A DNA stretch of 64,000 nt, taken from positions 3,935,501 to 3,999,500 of the forward strand of contig NZ_CP108080.1 of NCBI RefSeq assembly GCF_036181745.1, written 5' to 3'. Source of the stretch: Streptomyces sp. NBC_00259. GTDB taxonomy: Bacteria > Actinomycetota > Actinomycetes > Streptomycetales > Streptomycetaceae. Within the stretch, counting starts at the first letter, position 1. Every line of letters starts with the position of its first letter. The notes beneath the pieces were generated by a model, which was given only the letters and a program-made list of their open reading frames with translations, made no database searches and had not been told where the DNA came from. Of the stretch, positions 54,108-62,481 are shown in pieces. A program made the position numbers and the translations under genes.

Positions 54108-54620
54108 CTACTTCCGCAGCTCGATGACGGTCTTGCCGATGCGGATCGGCGCGCCCAGCGGAATCGGTGTCGGGGTGGTGAGTCGGGTCCGGTCGAGATA
54201 GGTGCCATTGGTGGACCCGAGGTCCTCGACGATCCACTGGCCGTCACGGTCCGGGTAGATCCTGGCATGCCGGCTCGACGCGTAGTCGTCGTCCAGCACG
54301 ATCGTGGAATCGTGCGCCCGGCCCAGCGTGATCGTCTGGCCCTGGAGCGCGACGGTCGTGCCGGTGAGGGAGCCCTCGGAGACGACCAGCTTCGTCGGCG
54401 CACCGCGGCGCTGCCGCGTGGCCTGCTGGCGTTGCTGAGGAGGCGCGGCGGCCTGGCGGGCGGCCTGCTGCGGTCTGGCGTCGGCGTTGCGGCGCGAGCC
54501 GCGCTGCGTGACGCGCGTACCGAACAGGTCGCTACGGATGACCTGAACGGCCACGATGACGAACAGCCACAGAACGGCCAGGAAACCCAGCCGCATGACC
54601 GTCAGGGTCAGCTCTGACAT
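54108..54620 (-). CDS. fhaB: FHA-domain membrane protein FhaB
   Basis: 170 residues. A membrane helix at 10-29 is followed by a Gln/Arg/Ala-rich linker and a C-terminal FHA domain (about 77-168). Its phosphothreonine-binding residues are present: GRAHDS, SSRHARI, LGSTNGTYLD. ATG at 54620. Binds Thr-phosphorylated partners of PknB; the mycobacterial counterpart is FhaB/FipA, linked to division. Located 10 bp after fhaA. Confidence 0.95.
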   Translation of the reverse strand: MSELTLTVMRLGFLAVLWLFVIVAVQVIRSDLFGTRVTQRGSRRNADARPQQAARQAAAPPQQRQQATRQRRGAPTKLVVSEGSLTGTTVALQGQTITLGRAHDSTIVLDDDYASSRHARIYPDRDGQWIVEDLGSTNGTYLDRTRLTTPTPIPLGAPIRIGKTVIELRK

Positions 54621-54630
54621 TGCCCCCGCT

Positions 54631-55503
54631 TCACCCTTCGGCTTGCCGGTAAACGATGGTGGTGCTGCCCACGACGATCCGCGAGCCGTCGCGGAGCGTA
54701 GCGCGGGTGGTGTGCTGCCCGTCCACCACGATGCCGTTGGTGGACCCGAGATCCTGGATCGTCGAGGGCGTTCCGGTCCGGATCTCACAGTGCCGGCGCG
54801 AGACGCCGGGGTCGTCGATCCGCACATCGGCGTCGGTGCTGCGGCCCAGCACCAGCGTCGGGCGGGAGATCTGGTGGCGTGTGCCGTTGATCTCGATCCA
54901 GCGGCGCACCTGGGCACCCGGCATGGCGCCGGGAGCCGCGGGGCGGCCGCTCGCGGACGCTCCCTGGCCGGGACGGCCCGAGCCTTGCGGCGGGGCGGAC
55001 GGCATGGGGGGCGCACCGACAGGAGGGTAGCCGTAGCCGCCGCGAGCGGCGCCCTGCGGGGCGGCCGCGGGGCCGCCTCCCGCACCTGCTCCCGGGGCGG
55101 CGGGAGCGCGGTCGGGCGACTGTGACGTACTCGACGCGAGCGTACGGCTGCGCACCCGGTACAGACCGGTGTCGAGGTCGTCGGCCTTCTCGAGATGGAC
55201 CTTGATGGGGCCCATGAAGGTGTAGCGCTGCTGCTTGGCGTAGTCCCGGACCAGACCGGAGAGCTCGTCGCCGAGCTGGCCCGAGTAGGGGCTGAGACGC
55301 TCGAAGTCGGGCGTGCTCAGCTCCACGATGAAGTCGTTGGGCACGACGGTCCGGTCACGGTTCCAGATGGTCGCGTTGTTGTCGCACTCGCGCTGGAGGG
55401 CGCCCGCGATCTCGACCGGCTGGACCTCGGACTTGAAGACCTTGGCGAAGGTGCCGTTGACCAGACCTTCGAGTCGCTGTTCGAAACGCTTCAGGACTCC
55501 CAC
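54631..55503 (-). CDS. fhaA: FHA-domain protein FhaA (DUF3662-FHA)
   Basis: 290 residues: N-terminal DUF3662 domain (1-115, start GVLKRFEQRLEGLVNGTFAKVF), Gly/Ala/Pro-rich flexible linker (about 125-200), C-terminal FHA domain (205-290) with GRSTDAD, SRRHCEI and LGSTNGIVVD. In mycobacteria FhaA binds the phosphorylated pseudokinase domain of MurJ and restrains peptidoglycan synthesis at poles and septa. Here the pseudokinase is the separate protein encoded at 7603-9327. GTG at 55503 behind GGAGGAGG. First gene of the growth-control operon. Confidence 0.96.
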   Translation of the reverse strand: MGVLKRFEQRLEGLVNGTFAKVFKSEVQPVEIAGALQRECDNNATIWNRDRTVVPNDFIVELSTPDFERLSPYSGQLGDELSGLVRDYAKQQRYTFMGPIKVHLEKADDLDTGLYRVRSRTLASSTSQSPDRAPAAPGAGAGGGPAAAPQGAARGGYGYPPVGAPPMPSAPPQGSGRPGQGASASGRPAAPGAMPGAQVRRWIEINGTRHQISRPTLVLGRSTDADVRIDDPGVSRRHCEIRTGTPSTIQDLGSTNGIVVDGQHTTRATLRDGSRIVVGSTTIVYRQAEG

Positions 55504-56009
55504 AGGGCACCTCCTCCGTCGATGTCGTCCTGGTACTGCTTACTGATCGTATCCACGCGTCGGGAAATCGGCTGGTTCCCCTTGTCTGCCCCGTCGATGA
55601 GTGTCACCTCTCACACGGATCGTAGAGGCGGCCTCCTGACAGTGTCCCGCACCCGGGGTGCACCTCGGGGAAGAGGGGGGAGGTGCGCTCGGGAGGAGTG
55701 CCGACGGCCGCGTTCCGTTGCTTCCCCTGCTTGCCCGGTTCCGCTCCGGTTCTTCGTCTCTTCGTCCTCCTCTTCGGCCTCGTCCGTCTGCTGGTCCGTC
55801 TCCTGGTCCTCCTCCTGGTCTTCTCCTCGTCCATCTCGTGCCGGGTTAACCGCGCAGGAGTGGGCTGAACCCATGGGAACCCCGGTGGTCAGCCGTCGTA
55901 CGGGGGCCGGAACAACGGATGTGAATCCACCCTCGGCAGCGTGCTAATCTTCTGCATGTCGCCAGGCGCCCGCACCGAACAGGTGAGAGACACGGCGGCA
56001 ACACCCAAT
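55504..56009. promoter_or_regulatory. fhaA operon upstream region with a homopurine tract
   Basis: 506 bp without a supportable gene. A leftward TACGAT (complement of 55546-55551) is a possible fhaA -10 element. From about 55734 to 55840 the plus strand is almost all pyrimidine with G (CTCCTGGTC-type units), so the other strand is a long purine-rich run. The tRNA-Leu promoter must lie near 55960-56000. Confidence 0.5.
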
Positions 56010-56096
56010 GCGCGGGTGGCGGAATAGGCAGACGCGCTGGATTCAGGTTCCAGTGCCCGAAAGGGCGTGGGGGTTCAACTCCCCCCTCGCGCACCA
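56010..56096 (+). tRNA. tRNA-Leu (CAG)
   Basis: Type II tRNA of 87 bases with a long variable arm (TGCCCGAAAGGGCG). Acceptor GCGCGGG/CTCGCGC, anticodon CAG at 56044-56046, T-arm GGGGGTTCAACTCCCCC, encoded CCA (56094-56096). Confidence 0.97.
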
Positions 56097-56109
56097 GGAG
56101 AAATCCGTT

Positions 56110-56156
56110 GAAACGGGTCTCCACCAGAGACGAAAGTCATGGTGGAGGCCCGTTTC
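56110..56156 (+). terminator. tRNA-Leu terminator
   Basis: 17-bp stem with one wobble (56110-56126 with 56140-56156), 13-base loop, just after the tRNA. Confidence 0.85.
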
Positions 56157-56302
56157 TCGTTGTGCTGGTGTCGCTGTGCGGCTGTCGATGTGCGGCGATG
56201 CCGACGGTCCGGGCTGAGGGTTGATTCGGGCGGTTCCATGTGAAAGGCCCCACATCGTGGCATGCGTCACGATGCGGGATCCGATCTTTGGTCGATCTTC
56301 GA

Positions 56303-56354
56303 CCGAGTGCCGTGACCGAGTGCCCTCACCGACTGCCGTGACCGACTGCCGAAA
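56303..56354. repeat. Four 13-bp tandem repeats
   Basis: Units CCGAGTGCCGTGA, CCGAGTGCCCTCA, CCGACTGCCGTGA and CCGACTGCCGAAA run head to tail about 55 bp upstream of the next gene. The surrounding 312-bp gap otherwise holds only the tRNA hairpin. Confidence 0.8.
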
Positions 56355-56408
56355 GCGGCGGACGGCGGTCTTGCCGGCAGTGTCCGGAGCTCTCTGTACG
56401 GTCGGCCC

Positions 56409-56978
56409 ATGACTGCTTCCGGATCACTTCTCTCGCGGCTCAGGGCCGACCGGGAGGCGGCCCTGCTGGCCGATTTCCCCTTCGCGTTCGACACCCTCAT
56501 CGACACCATCACCCACGTGGAACCTGTCCGGCTGGCCTCCGGCGCCCCGTTGGAACCGATCGCGAAGGACCACGGCGGCGGTACGTACTTCCTCTGCGGC
56601 GAGGGGGACGGTGAGGACCGGCCGGTGCTGTTCGCGGACTCCGAGGGTTCCGCCGGGGTGATCGGTACCGATCTCCGGGAGGCGCTGCTCCTGCTGATCG
56701 GCCTGCCGTGCTCCGGGGAAGCCCTGCACCGGGAGCGGAACGGCCTGGTGATGGACGAGCAGGCGCTCGAGGCGCTGCGCGACGAGGAGGACGAGGACTA
56801 CATCGAGGCCACGGAGATCGAGGACCTCCCCGGGATGCGCGCCGAGATCCTCGACCGGCTCGGCCTCGCCCCGCTTCCTCCCCTGACCTGGCTCCTGGAG
56901 CGGGCCCGTGCGGCCGTCGCCCTCGACCCCGGCCACATGCTGCTCAACGAGGAGGGCAACGCCTACCGGCAGGGATGA
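56409..56978 (+). CDS. Hypothetical cytoplasmic protein, SUKH-like features
   Basis: A 189-residue acidic soluble protein without signal peptide or membrane segment. The middle (GGGTYFLCGEGDGEDRPVLFADSEGSAGVIGTDLREALLLLIGLP) has the glycine-rich strand and helix pattern seen in SMI1/KNR4 (SUKH) folds, which are common in immunity and regulatory proteins. This assignment is weak. No toxin gene is next to it. ATG at 56409 has no clear ribosome binding site, so the message may be leaderless. A 13-bp tandem repeat lies upstream. Confidence 0.75.
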   Translation: MTASGSLLSRLRADREAALLADFPFAFDTLIDTITHVEPVRLASGAPLEPIAKDHGGGTYFLCGEGDGEDRPVLFADSEGSAGVIGTDLREALLLLIGLPCSGEALHRERNGLVMDEQALEALRDEEDEDYIEATEIEDLPGMRAEILDRLGLAPLPPLTWLLERARAAVALDPGHMLLNEEGNAYRQG

Positions 56979-57076
56979 CGGCAGGCTCCCGGCTTCGCCG
57001 GAACCGCGACCTTCGTCGTGCGGTCGTGCGACGAAAGTGGGCAGTGGGGGGAGCGTCGGCTGCCTAAGGTGCGGTC

Positions 57077-58828
57077 GTGGACGCGTCACGGGGGATACGA
57101 ACCGGAGTACGGGCGGGCTGGCAGTGGGTGGCCGCGCCGGAGTTGTGGTCACGGCGCAGGCTGGCGGGCGAGAGCGTCGTCGCGCTGGTGCTGGGGCTCA
57201 TGGGGGCAGCTCTCGGCCAGTTGCTGGCGGCGCCCGGGCCGTTGGTGCTCGGCGAGGCCGTCACGATCGCCGTCCTGTCGCTGATGCGACGGCGACTGCC
57301 GGCGACCGTGCTGACGGTGACCGCCGCACTGGCGCCGGTGGGCAACGGGTTCCTGCCGCTGCTGCTGGTCGTCGGATGGTCGGCAGGGCACCGGATCACC
57401 GGAGCGAGACGAGCCGTGGGCGCCTTCATCGGCGCGTACGTGCTCTGCGTCGCCTTCACGCTCGTCGAGGTCTGGTCGTCGGAGCCCTCGGTGAGCCTGG
57501 TGCTGTTCACCACCCTCCTCTACCTGGCGATGACGGTCATGCCCGGTCTGGCCAGTCGCTACTGGACGCAGCGGCGGACGCTGCTGCGCACCCTTCAGGA
57601 ACGCAACGGCCAACTGCTGCGGGAACGCGCCATGGTGGCCGGGCAGGCCCGGCTGCGGGAGCGGCAGCGGATCGCCCAGGACATGCATGACAGCCTCGGG
57701 CACCAACTGGCCCTCATTTCGGTGCACACGGGGGCGCTGGAGGTCGACCGCGAGCTGACCACGCGCCAGCGGGAGGCGGTCGGGGTGCTGCGGGAGGCCT
57801 CGGTGACCGCGATGCACGAGCTGCGCGAGGTCGTGGGCATCCTCAGGGACGGGGTCGAGGCGCCTGCTCCCGAGTCCGTGGACGAGTCGGGGCGGGCCGC
57901 GCGGGGGACGGCGGGCATCGCGGATCTGGTCGAGTCGGCCAAGGCCGCGGGCAGCATGGTGGAGTTGCGGCACTCGGGAGAGGCCAGACCACTTGCCGCG
58001 GCAGCCGACCACGCGGCGTACCGCATCGCCCAGGAGGCGCTGACCAATGCCTTCAAGCACGCGCCCGGGGCGGCGATCACCGTGGAACTGCGGTACGAAC
58101 CCGATTCCCTCGTCGTCGAGATCGTCAACGGCGCGGCCGTGGGCACCGGCGGTGAGGTCGTCAGCGGCGGGCAGGGCCTGACGGGTCTGTACGAGCGCGC
58201 CCGGCTCGTCGGCGGCATGGTGCACGCCGGCGCGGCTACCGAGGGAGGCTTCCGGGTCGCCGGCGTCCTGCCGTACGGCGTCGTGGAGGCCGTGCCGTAC
58301 ACAGAGTCCTCCTTCGCCGAGGTCAGGCCCTCCGGTGACGTGGCGGTCGACGCCCGGTGGCAGTCGCCGGGTGCCCTCGCCGGGAACGGTCTTCCCGCCA
58401 TGGACTGGAGTGTCCGGGAGGGCGAGCGGGAGTGGGCGATGGGCCGCGGCGCCCGCGGCAGCGGGGTCGGTGGTGTCGCCGTGGGATGCGGCATCGCGGT
58501 GGCCGCGGTCGCACTGCTCGGGGCGGCGGCTCTCTTCGGGGTGTTCTTCATGGTCGGGTCCATGGACAAGGGCATGATCGAGCCCGCCGAGTACGAGGCC
58601 ATCGAGGTCGGCATGGCGGAGAAGGACGTACGCGACCAGCTGCCGAGCGGCGACACGATCGCGACCGCGGGGCTGGGCGACAAGGGGCCGGAGCAACCGA
58701 AGGGGTCGCGATGCCTCGTGCTGCTGTCCTCCGAACTGGGGGAGAGCTGGGAGACGGAACCGGTGTTCCGGTTCTGCTTCGAGGACGGCAAGCTGGTCGA
58801 GAAGAAGTCCTATGAGGTCAAGCGCTAG
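57077..58828 (+). CDS. NarL-type sensor histidine kinase with extra C-terminal exported domain
   Basis: 583 residues. Five or six N-terminal membrane helices (about 30-165), a coiled linker, the HisKA_3 dimerisation box with phospho-acceptor His204 in RIAQDMHDSLGHQL, then the ATPase domain (RIAQEALTNAFKHAPG, GQGLTGLYERARLVGG). Unusually it continues. A Gly/Ala-rich membrane helix at about 470-495 leads to an 85-residue tail with YEAIEVGMAEKDVRDQLP, reminiscent of SmpA/BamE-like domains. Two cysteines in the tail (SRCLVLL, FRFCFED) could form a disulfide outside. GTG at 57077. The response regulator gene follows immediately. Confidence 0.92.
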   Translation: MDASRGIRTGVRAGWQWVAAPELWSRRRLAGESVVALVLGLMGAALGQLLAAPGPLVLGEAVTIAVLSLMRRRLPATVLTVTAALAPVGNGFLPLLLVVGWSAGHRITGARRAVGAFIGAYVLCVAFTLVEVWSSEPSVSLVLFTTLLYLAMTVMPGLASRYWTQRRTLLRTLQERNGQLLRERAMVAGQARLRERQRIAQDMHDSLGHQLALISVHTGALEVDRELTTRQREAVGVLREASVTAMHELREVVGILRDGVEAPAPESVDESGRAARGTAGIADLVESAKAAGSMVELRHSGEARPLAAAADHAAYRIAQEALTNAFKHAPGAAITVELRYEPDSLVVEIVNGAAVGTGGEVVSGGQGLTGLYERARLVGGMVHAGAATEGGFRVAGVLPYGVVEAVPYTESSFAEVRPSGDVAVDARWQSPGALAGNGLPAMDWSVREGEREWAMGRGARGSGVGGVAVGCGIAVAAVALLGAAALFGVFFMVGSMDKGMIEPAEYEAIEVGMAEKDVRDQLPSGDTIATAGLGDKGPEQPKGSRCLVLLSSELGESWETEPVFRFCFEDGKLVEKKSYEVKR

Positions 58829-58859
58829 TCCAGGCGCTGGGGGAAGCAGAGGGGGCACT

Positions 58860-59519
58860 GTGACCGGTTCGCCGATCAGGGTCGTGATCGCCGACGACGA
58901 GCCGTTGATCCGGGCCGGGATCCGGATGATCCTCACTTCCGACCAGGAGATCGAAGTGGTGGCGGAGGGCGCCAACGGCCGCGAGGCCGTCGAACTCGCC
59001 CGCTCCCACGGCGCGGACGTGGTGCTGCTCGACATCCAGATGCCGGTCATGGACGGGCTCACCGCCCTGCCCGAACTGCGCCGGGCTGTACCGGCGGCAC
59101 GGGTGATCGTGCTCACGACCTTCGGCGAGCGCGAGAACGTCCTGCGGGCGCTGGAGCACGGCGGCGCGGGATTCCTGCTGAAGGACACCGCTCCCGCGGA
59201 GCTGATCCGGGCCGTGCGGGCGGCTGCCGCCGGGAACGCCTATCTCTCGCCGGCCGCCACGCGTCATGTCGTGGACCAGCTGGCCTCGGGGAGGGCCGCG
59301 GTGCGCGACGAGGAGGCCAGGGCGAGGGTCGCCGCGTTGAGCGCCCGGGAGCGTGACGTACTGGCGCTGCTCGGGGAGGGGCTGTCGAACGCGGACGCGG
59401 GGCGCCGGCTGCACATGAGCGAGGCCACCGTGAAGACGTATGTGAGCCGGATCCTGTCCAAGCTGGACTGCGAGAACCGGGTGCAGGCGGCGCTGCTGGC
59501 CCGGGACGCGGGGCTGTAG
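58860..59519 (+). CDS. NarL/LuxR-family response regulator
   Basis: 219 residues, partner of the kinase just upstream. Receiver domain with acidic pocket ADDE (11-14), phospho-acceptor Asp58 in VLLDIQMP, Thr and Lys switch residues (VIVLTTF, LLKD). C-terminal LuxR-type HTH (LSARERDVLALLGEGLSNADAGRRLHMSEATVKTYVSRIL). GTG at 58860 follows GAGGGGG; an alternative start at 58812 overlaps the kinase gene. Signal and regulon unknown. Confidence 0.94.
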   Translation: MTGSPIRVVIADDEPLIRAGIRMILTSDQEIEVVAEGANGREAVELARSHGADVVLLDIQMPVMDGLTALPELRRAVPAARVIVLTTFGERENVLRALEHGGAGFLLKDTAPAELIRAVRAAAAGNAYLSPAATRHVVDQLASGRAAVRDEEARARVAALSARERDVLALLGEGLSNADAGRRLHMSEATVKTYVSRILSKLDCENRVQAALLARDAGL

Positions 59520-59629
59520 GTCCGAGCACCGGGGCGGCCCCGAGCACCGGGGGCGGCTCGGAGGCCGGCGGGAGTGGGCGGTGGTCGGCGGCGGCCCGGC
59601 CGCCTCTGCCGAGCCGCCCACCGGAGCCG

Positions 59630-60244
59630 TTACGCGGCGAGCCGCGCCGCCAGATCCTTGGCCTTCTGCACCGCGTCCTCGAACGCCTTGGAGCGGGAGG
59701 CCTCGGCGAGGGGTACGAGCTCCGCCATCTCGGGCTTGCTGGGCGCCAGCGTCAGCTCGGGAACGATGAAGTCGACGCTGGCGCCGAACATCCCGCCGAG
59801 CACCTTCTCCATGTAGTTCTGGACGAACTCGAAGTCCGCACGCGGAGTGCCGGGAGCGTAGGAGCCACCACGGCTGGCGACCACGGTGAACGGGATGCTC
59901 GCCACCGGCCCGTCCGGGCTGCCCGCGTTGTGGCCCACGATGATCACCTGGTCCAGCCATGCCTTCAGCGTGGAGGGGATCGTGAAGTTGTACATGGGTG
60001 CGCCGATCAGCACGGCGTCGGCCGCCGCCAGCTCGTCGGCCAGCTCGGCCCGGAGCGTGTTCTGCGCGCCGGCGGAGACCGCGGCGAAGTCCAGGTGGGG
60101 CAGCGGGTTCGCGGCCAGATCTCGGTAGACGACCTTGCCCTCGGGGTGCTCCTCCAGCCAGGTCTTCACGAAGGTGCTGGTGACCTCGCGCGATGCGGAG
60201 CCCTGCGGGAAGACGGCGGAATCGATGTGCAGCAGCGTGGCCAT
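59630..60244 (-). CDS. azoR: FMN-dependent NADH-azoreductase
   Basis: A 204-residue flavodoxin-fold quinone/azo reductase. The FMN phosphate loop is DSAVFPQGSASREV near the start, then APMYNFTIPSTLKAWLDQV (the classic AzoR motif PMYNF.IPS.LK..D) and VVASRGGSY. It probably detoxifies quinones with NAD(P)H. ATG at 60244. Divergent from an HxlR-type regulator with a 135-bp shared region, the usual arrangement for quinone- or aldehyde-responsive control. Confidence 0.94.
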   Translation of the reverse strand: MATLLHIDSAVFPQGSASREVTSTFVKTWLEEHPEGKVVYRDLAANPLPHLDFAAVSAGAQNTLRAELADELAAADAVLIGAPMYNFTIPSTLKAWLDQVIIVGHNAGSPDGPVASIPFTVVASRGGSYAPGTPRADFEFVQNYMEKVLGGMFGASVDFIVPELTLAPSKPEMAELVPLAEASRSKAFEDAVQKAKDLAARLAA

Positions 60245-60300
60245 GGTGCTCTCCAGAAATGGGTGGCGTGGGGAGGCAGGGAGGAAGCCCCTGCCTGCCG

Positions 60301-60339
60301 GTAGTTCCGTTCGTAACTACAAATAACACAGGTGCTTAC
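60301..60339. promoter_or_regulatory. Predicted operator in the azoR/HxlR divergent gap
   Basis: AT-richer patch with a 6-bp inverted repeat GTAGTT-N8-AACTAC (60301-60320), overlapping a looser dyad GTAACTA-N13-TGCTTAC (60313-60339). Likely binding site of the HxlR regulator. A TAGTCT at 60368-60373 is a possible -10 only 7 bp before the regulator ATG. Confidence 0.55.
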
Positions 60340-60379
60340 TTTTTTTCATCCCCTCACGTGTGGGCAGTAGTCTGGAGCC

Positions 60380-60736
60380 ATGGCGGACCACGACGAGCAC
60401 GCGTGCAGACAGGTCGACGGGGGTATCACGCGCGTCTTCGAGCTGTTCGGGAAGCGCTGGACCGGGCTCATCGTGTCCGTGCTCATGCAGCGGCCCGTCT
60501 ACTTCGCCGAGCTGCGACGGGCGATCCCGGGCATCAGCGAGCGCATGCTCTCCGACCGGCTGACCGAACTCGCCGCGGCCGGGCTTGTCGTACGCGAGGT
60601 CGACGAAGGGCCGCCGCTGCGTGTGGCCTACCGGCTCACGGAGGCCGGTGCGGCGCTCGAACCCGCCCTCAAGGAACTGGGGCAGTGGGCGGAGACACAC
60701 CTGCCGGGCGGGGTGCCCGGGGGCCGCGCCTGCTGA
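60380..60736 (+). CDS. HxlR-family transcriptional regulator
   Basis: A 118-residue winged-helix regulator with the family core IFELFGKRWTGLIVSVLM-type helix, then FAELRRAIPGISERMLSDRLTELAAAGLVVREV and the wing PPLRVAYRLTEAG. Cys9 near the N-terminus (DEHACRQ) is at the redox-sensing position used by several HxlR/YodB-like quinone sensors. ATG at 60380. Presumed repressor of the divergent azoreductase gene. Confidence 0.93.
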   Translation: MADHDEHACRQVDGGITRVFELFGKRWTGLIVSVLMQRPVYFAELRRAIPGISERMLSDRLTELAAAGLVVREVDEGPPLRVAYRLTEAGAALEPALKELGQWAETHLPGGVPGGRAC

Positions 60737-60804
60737 TCCCGTCCGAGCGAGACGAGCCGTGCGCGCGGTCCTGGGCGCGCCGGCTGCATGCCCGTCCCGA
60801 CGGA

Positions 60805-60853
60805 GCGGCGGCTCCCTTGATGCGGCGGCTCCCTTGATGCGACGGCTCCCCTG
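60805..60853. repeat. 17-bp tandem repeat, about 2.9 copies
   Basis: GCGGCGGCTCCCTTGAT at 60805-60821 is repeated exactly at 60822-60838, with a third degenerate copy to 60853. It lies in the non-coding gap before the DUF2252 gene. Confidence 0.85.
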
Positions 60854-60892
60854 TCCGTCGCGGCGGAGCGGTCGGAGCGGTCGATTCCGGGG

Positions 60893-60901
60893 TTATCCAC
60901 A
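60893..60901. promoter_or_regulatory. Isolated perfect DnaA box
   Basis: TTATCCACA, the strongest E. coli-type DnaA box, about 80 bp upstream of the DUF2252 gene and 38 kb from oriC. Confidence 0.55.
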
Positions 60902-60979
60902 GGGGGAGACGGCAGGCGGGCGTGCCGGTACGGTCTTGGGCAGTTGATGTTGTGCGACGACGGGGGAGGCGGTCCCGCC

Positions 60980-62422
60980 ATGGGTGAGGCCGAAGCAGTG
61001 GTGCCGGTCCAGCGGACGGTCCCGGGAGAGGCGCGGGTGCCGGAGGTCTCCGGATTCGCCCGGCGCGTGCCGGGTGGTGTGCCGGACTCCCCGAAGCAGG
61101 CGGGCAAGGCGTTGCGAGGCCAGGTGCCGCGCTCCTCGCACGACTCGATCGTGGTCGCCTCGGGGAGGCCGGACGCGCTGCGGGCCGTGGAGGAGTCCAG
61201 CCATGGCCGGGTCCCCGAGCTCGCGCCGATCCGGGTGGGAAGGATGGCCGCCACCCCCTTCGCCTTTCTGCGCGGCGCAGCCGGGCTGATGGCCCATGAC
61301 CTGGTGGGCACGCCGGTCACCGGCATCACGGCCCAGATCTGCGGCGACGCGCATGCGGCGAACTTCGGGCTGTACGGCGACGCCCGAGGCCGTCTCGTGA
61401 TCGATCTGAACGACTTCGACGAGACCGTGACCGGCCCGTGGGAATGGGACCTCAAGCGGCTGGCCGCTTCGATCGTGCTCGCCGGGCGGGAGGCGGGCGC
61501 CGACGAGGACACCTGCCGCAAGGCGGCTTTCGACGTGGCCGGGGCGTATCGGCGGACCATGCGGCTGCTGGCCAAGCTCCCGGTCCTCGACGCGTGGAAC
61601 GCGATCGCGGACGAGGAGCTCGTCTCGCACACCGACGCCCGGGACCTGCTCGGCACGCTGGAGCGGGTCTCGGAGAAGGCCAGGAGCAACACGAGCGCGC
61701 GGTTCGCCGCCAAGTCGACCGAGGCCGGCCCGGACGGTGGCCGGCGCTTCGTGGACGCCCCTCCGGTGCTGCGACGGGTGCCCGACGCGGAGGCCGCCGC
61801 CGTGGCCGGGGCGCTGGGCGGATATCTGGAGACGCTCTCGGAGGACCGGCTGCCGCTGCTCGCGCGGTACGCGATCCACGATGTGGCGTTCCGGGTGGTC
61901 GGCACCGGAAGCGTGGGGACACGGTCGTATGTGGTGCTGCTGATAGACCACCGCGGCGAGCCGCTCGTGCTCCAGGTGAAGGAGGCGCGCGCGTCCGCTC
62001 TGCTGCCCCATCTGTCGGCCGCGGGCTTCGACGTGCCCGAGGTGGCGCACGAAGGACAGCGCGTCGTGCAGGGACAGAAGCGGATGCAGGTGGTCAGCGA
62101 CCTCCTGCTGGGCTGGACGACGGTCGAGGGCAGGCCCTTCCAGGTGCGGCAGTTCAGGAACCGCAAGGGCAGCGTGGACCCGGCGGCCCTCGCGGCCGAC
62201 CAGGTGGACGACTACGCGCGCATGACCGGTGCGCTGCTGGCCAGGGCGCACGCTCACAGCGTCGATCCCCGGCTGGTCGCCGGCTACTGCGGCAAGAACG
62301 AGGAGCTGGACGAGGCCGTGGCCGGCTTCTCGGTGCTGTACGCGGACCGTACGGAGGCGGACCATGCCGAGCTGGTGGCGGCGGTCCGGAACGGACGGAT
62401 AGCCGCCGAGCTGGGGGTGTGA
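60980..62422 (+). CDS. DUF2252 protein (kinase-fold-like)
   Basis: A 480-residue cytoplasmic protein of the DUF2252 family. It shows GDAHAANFGLY and DLNDFDETVTGPWEWDLKRL, spaced like the catalytic and metal-binding motifs (HGDxxxxN ... D) of aminoglycoside phosphotransferase/choline-kinase folds. This suggests a phosphotransferase, but no substrate is known. Conserved VLQVKEA and LLARAHAHS lie further on. ATG at 60980 behind GGGGGAGG is preferred over TTG/ATG codons at 60944-60949. An isolated DnaA box and a tandem repeat precede it. Confidence 0.88.
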   Translation: MGEAEAVVPVQRTVPGEARVPEVSGFARRVPGGVPDSPKQAGKALRGQVPRSSHDSIVVASGRPDALRAVEESSHGRVPELAPIRVGRMAATPFAFLRGAAGLMAHDLVGTPVTGITAQICGDAHAANFGLYGDARGRLVIDLNDFDETVTGPWEWDLKRLAASIVLAGREAGADEDTCRKAAFDVAGAYRRTMRLLAKLPVLDAWNAIADEELVSHTDARDLLGTLERVSEKARSNTSARFAAKSTEAGPDGGRRFVDAPPVLRRVPDAEAAAVAGALGGYLETLSEDRLPLLARYAIHDVAFRVVGTGSVGTRSYVVLLIDHRGEPLVLQVKEARASALLPHLSAAGFDVPEVAHEGQRVVQGQKRMQVVSDLLLGWTTVEGRPFQVRQFRNRKGSVDPAALAADQVDDYARMTGALLARAHAHSVDPRLVAGYCGKNEELDEAVAGFSVLYADRTEADHAELVAAVRNGRIAAELGV

Positions 62423-62481
62423 CGGGATCCCGGTCCCGTCCGCCCGTCGGGGCGGCCGGGGCTCTGCCATACGCTGGGCGG

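Noticed and set aside
55611..55874. Charged small frames on the purine-rich tract
   Set aside because: They only reflect the repetitive purine composition (all three phases give Glu/Asp, Arg/Lys or Leu runs) and lack a ribosome binding site.
56234..56247. GTTCCATGTGAAAG as a parS site
   Set aside because: Three mismatches to GTTTCACGTGAAAC, including core positions; expected by chance.
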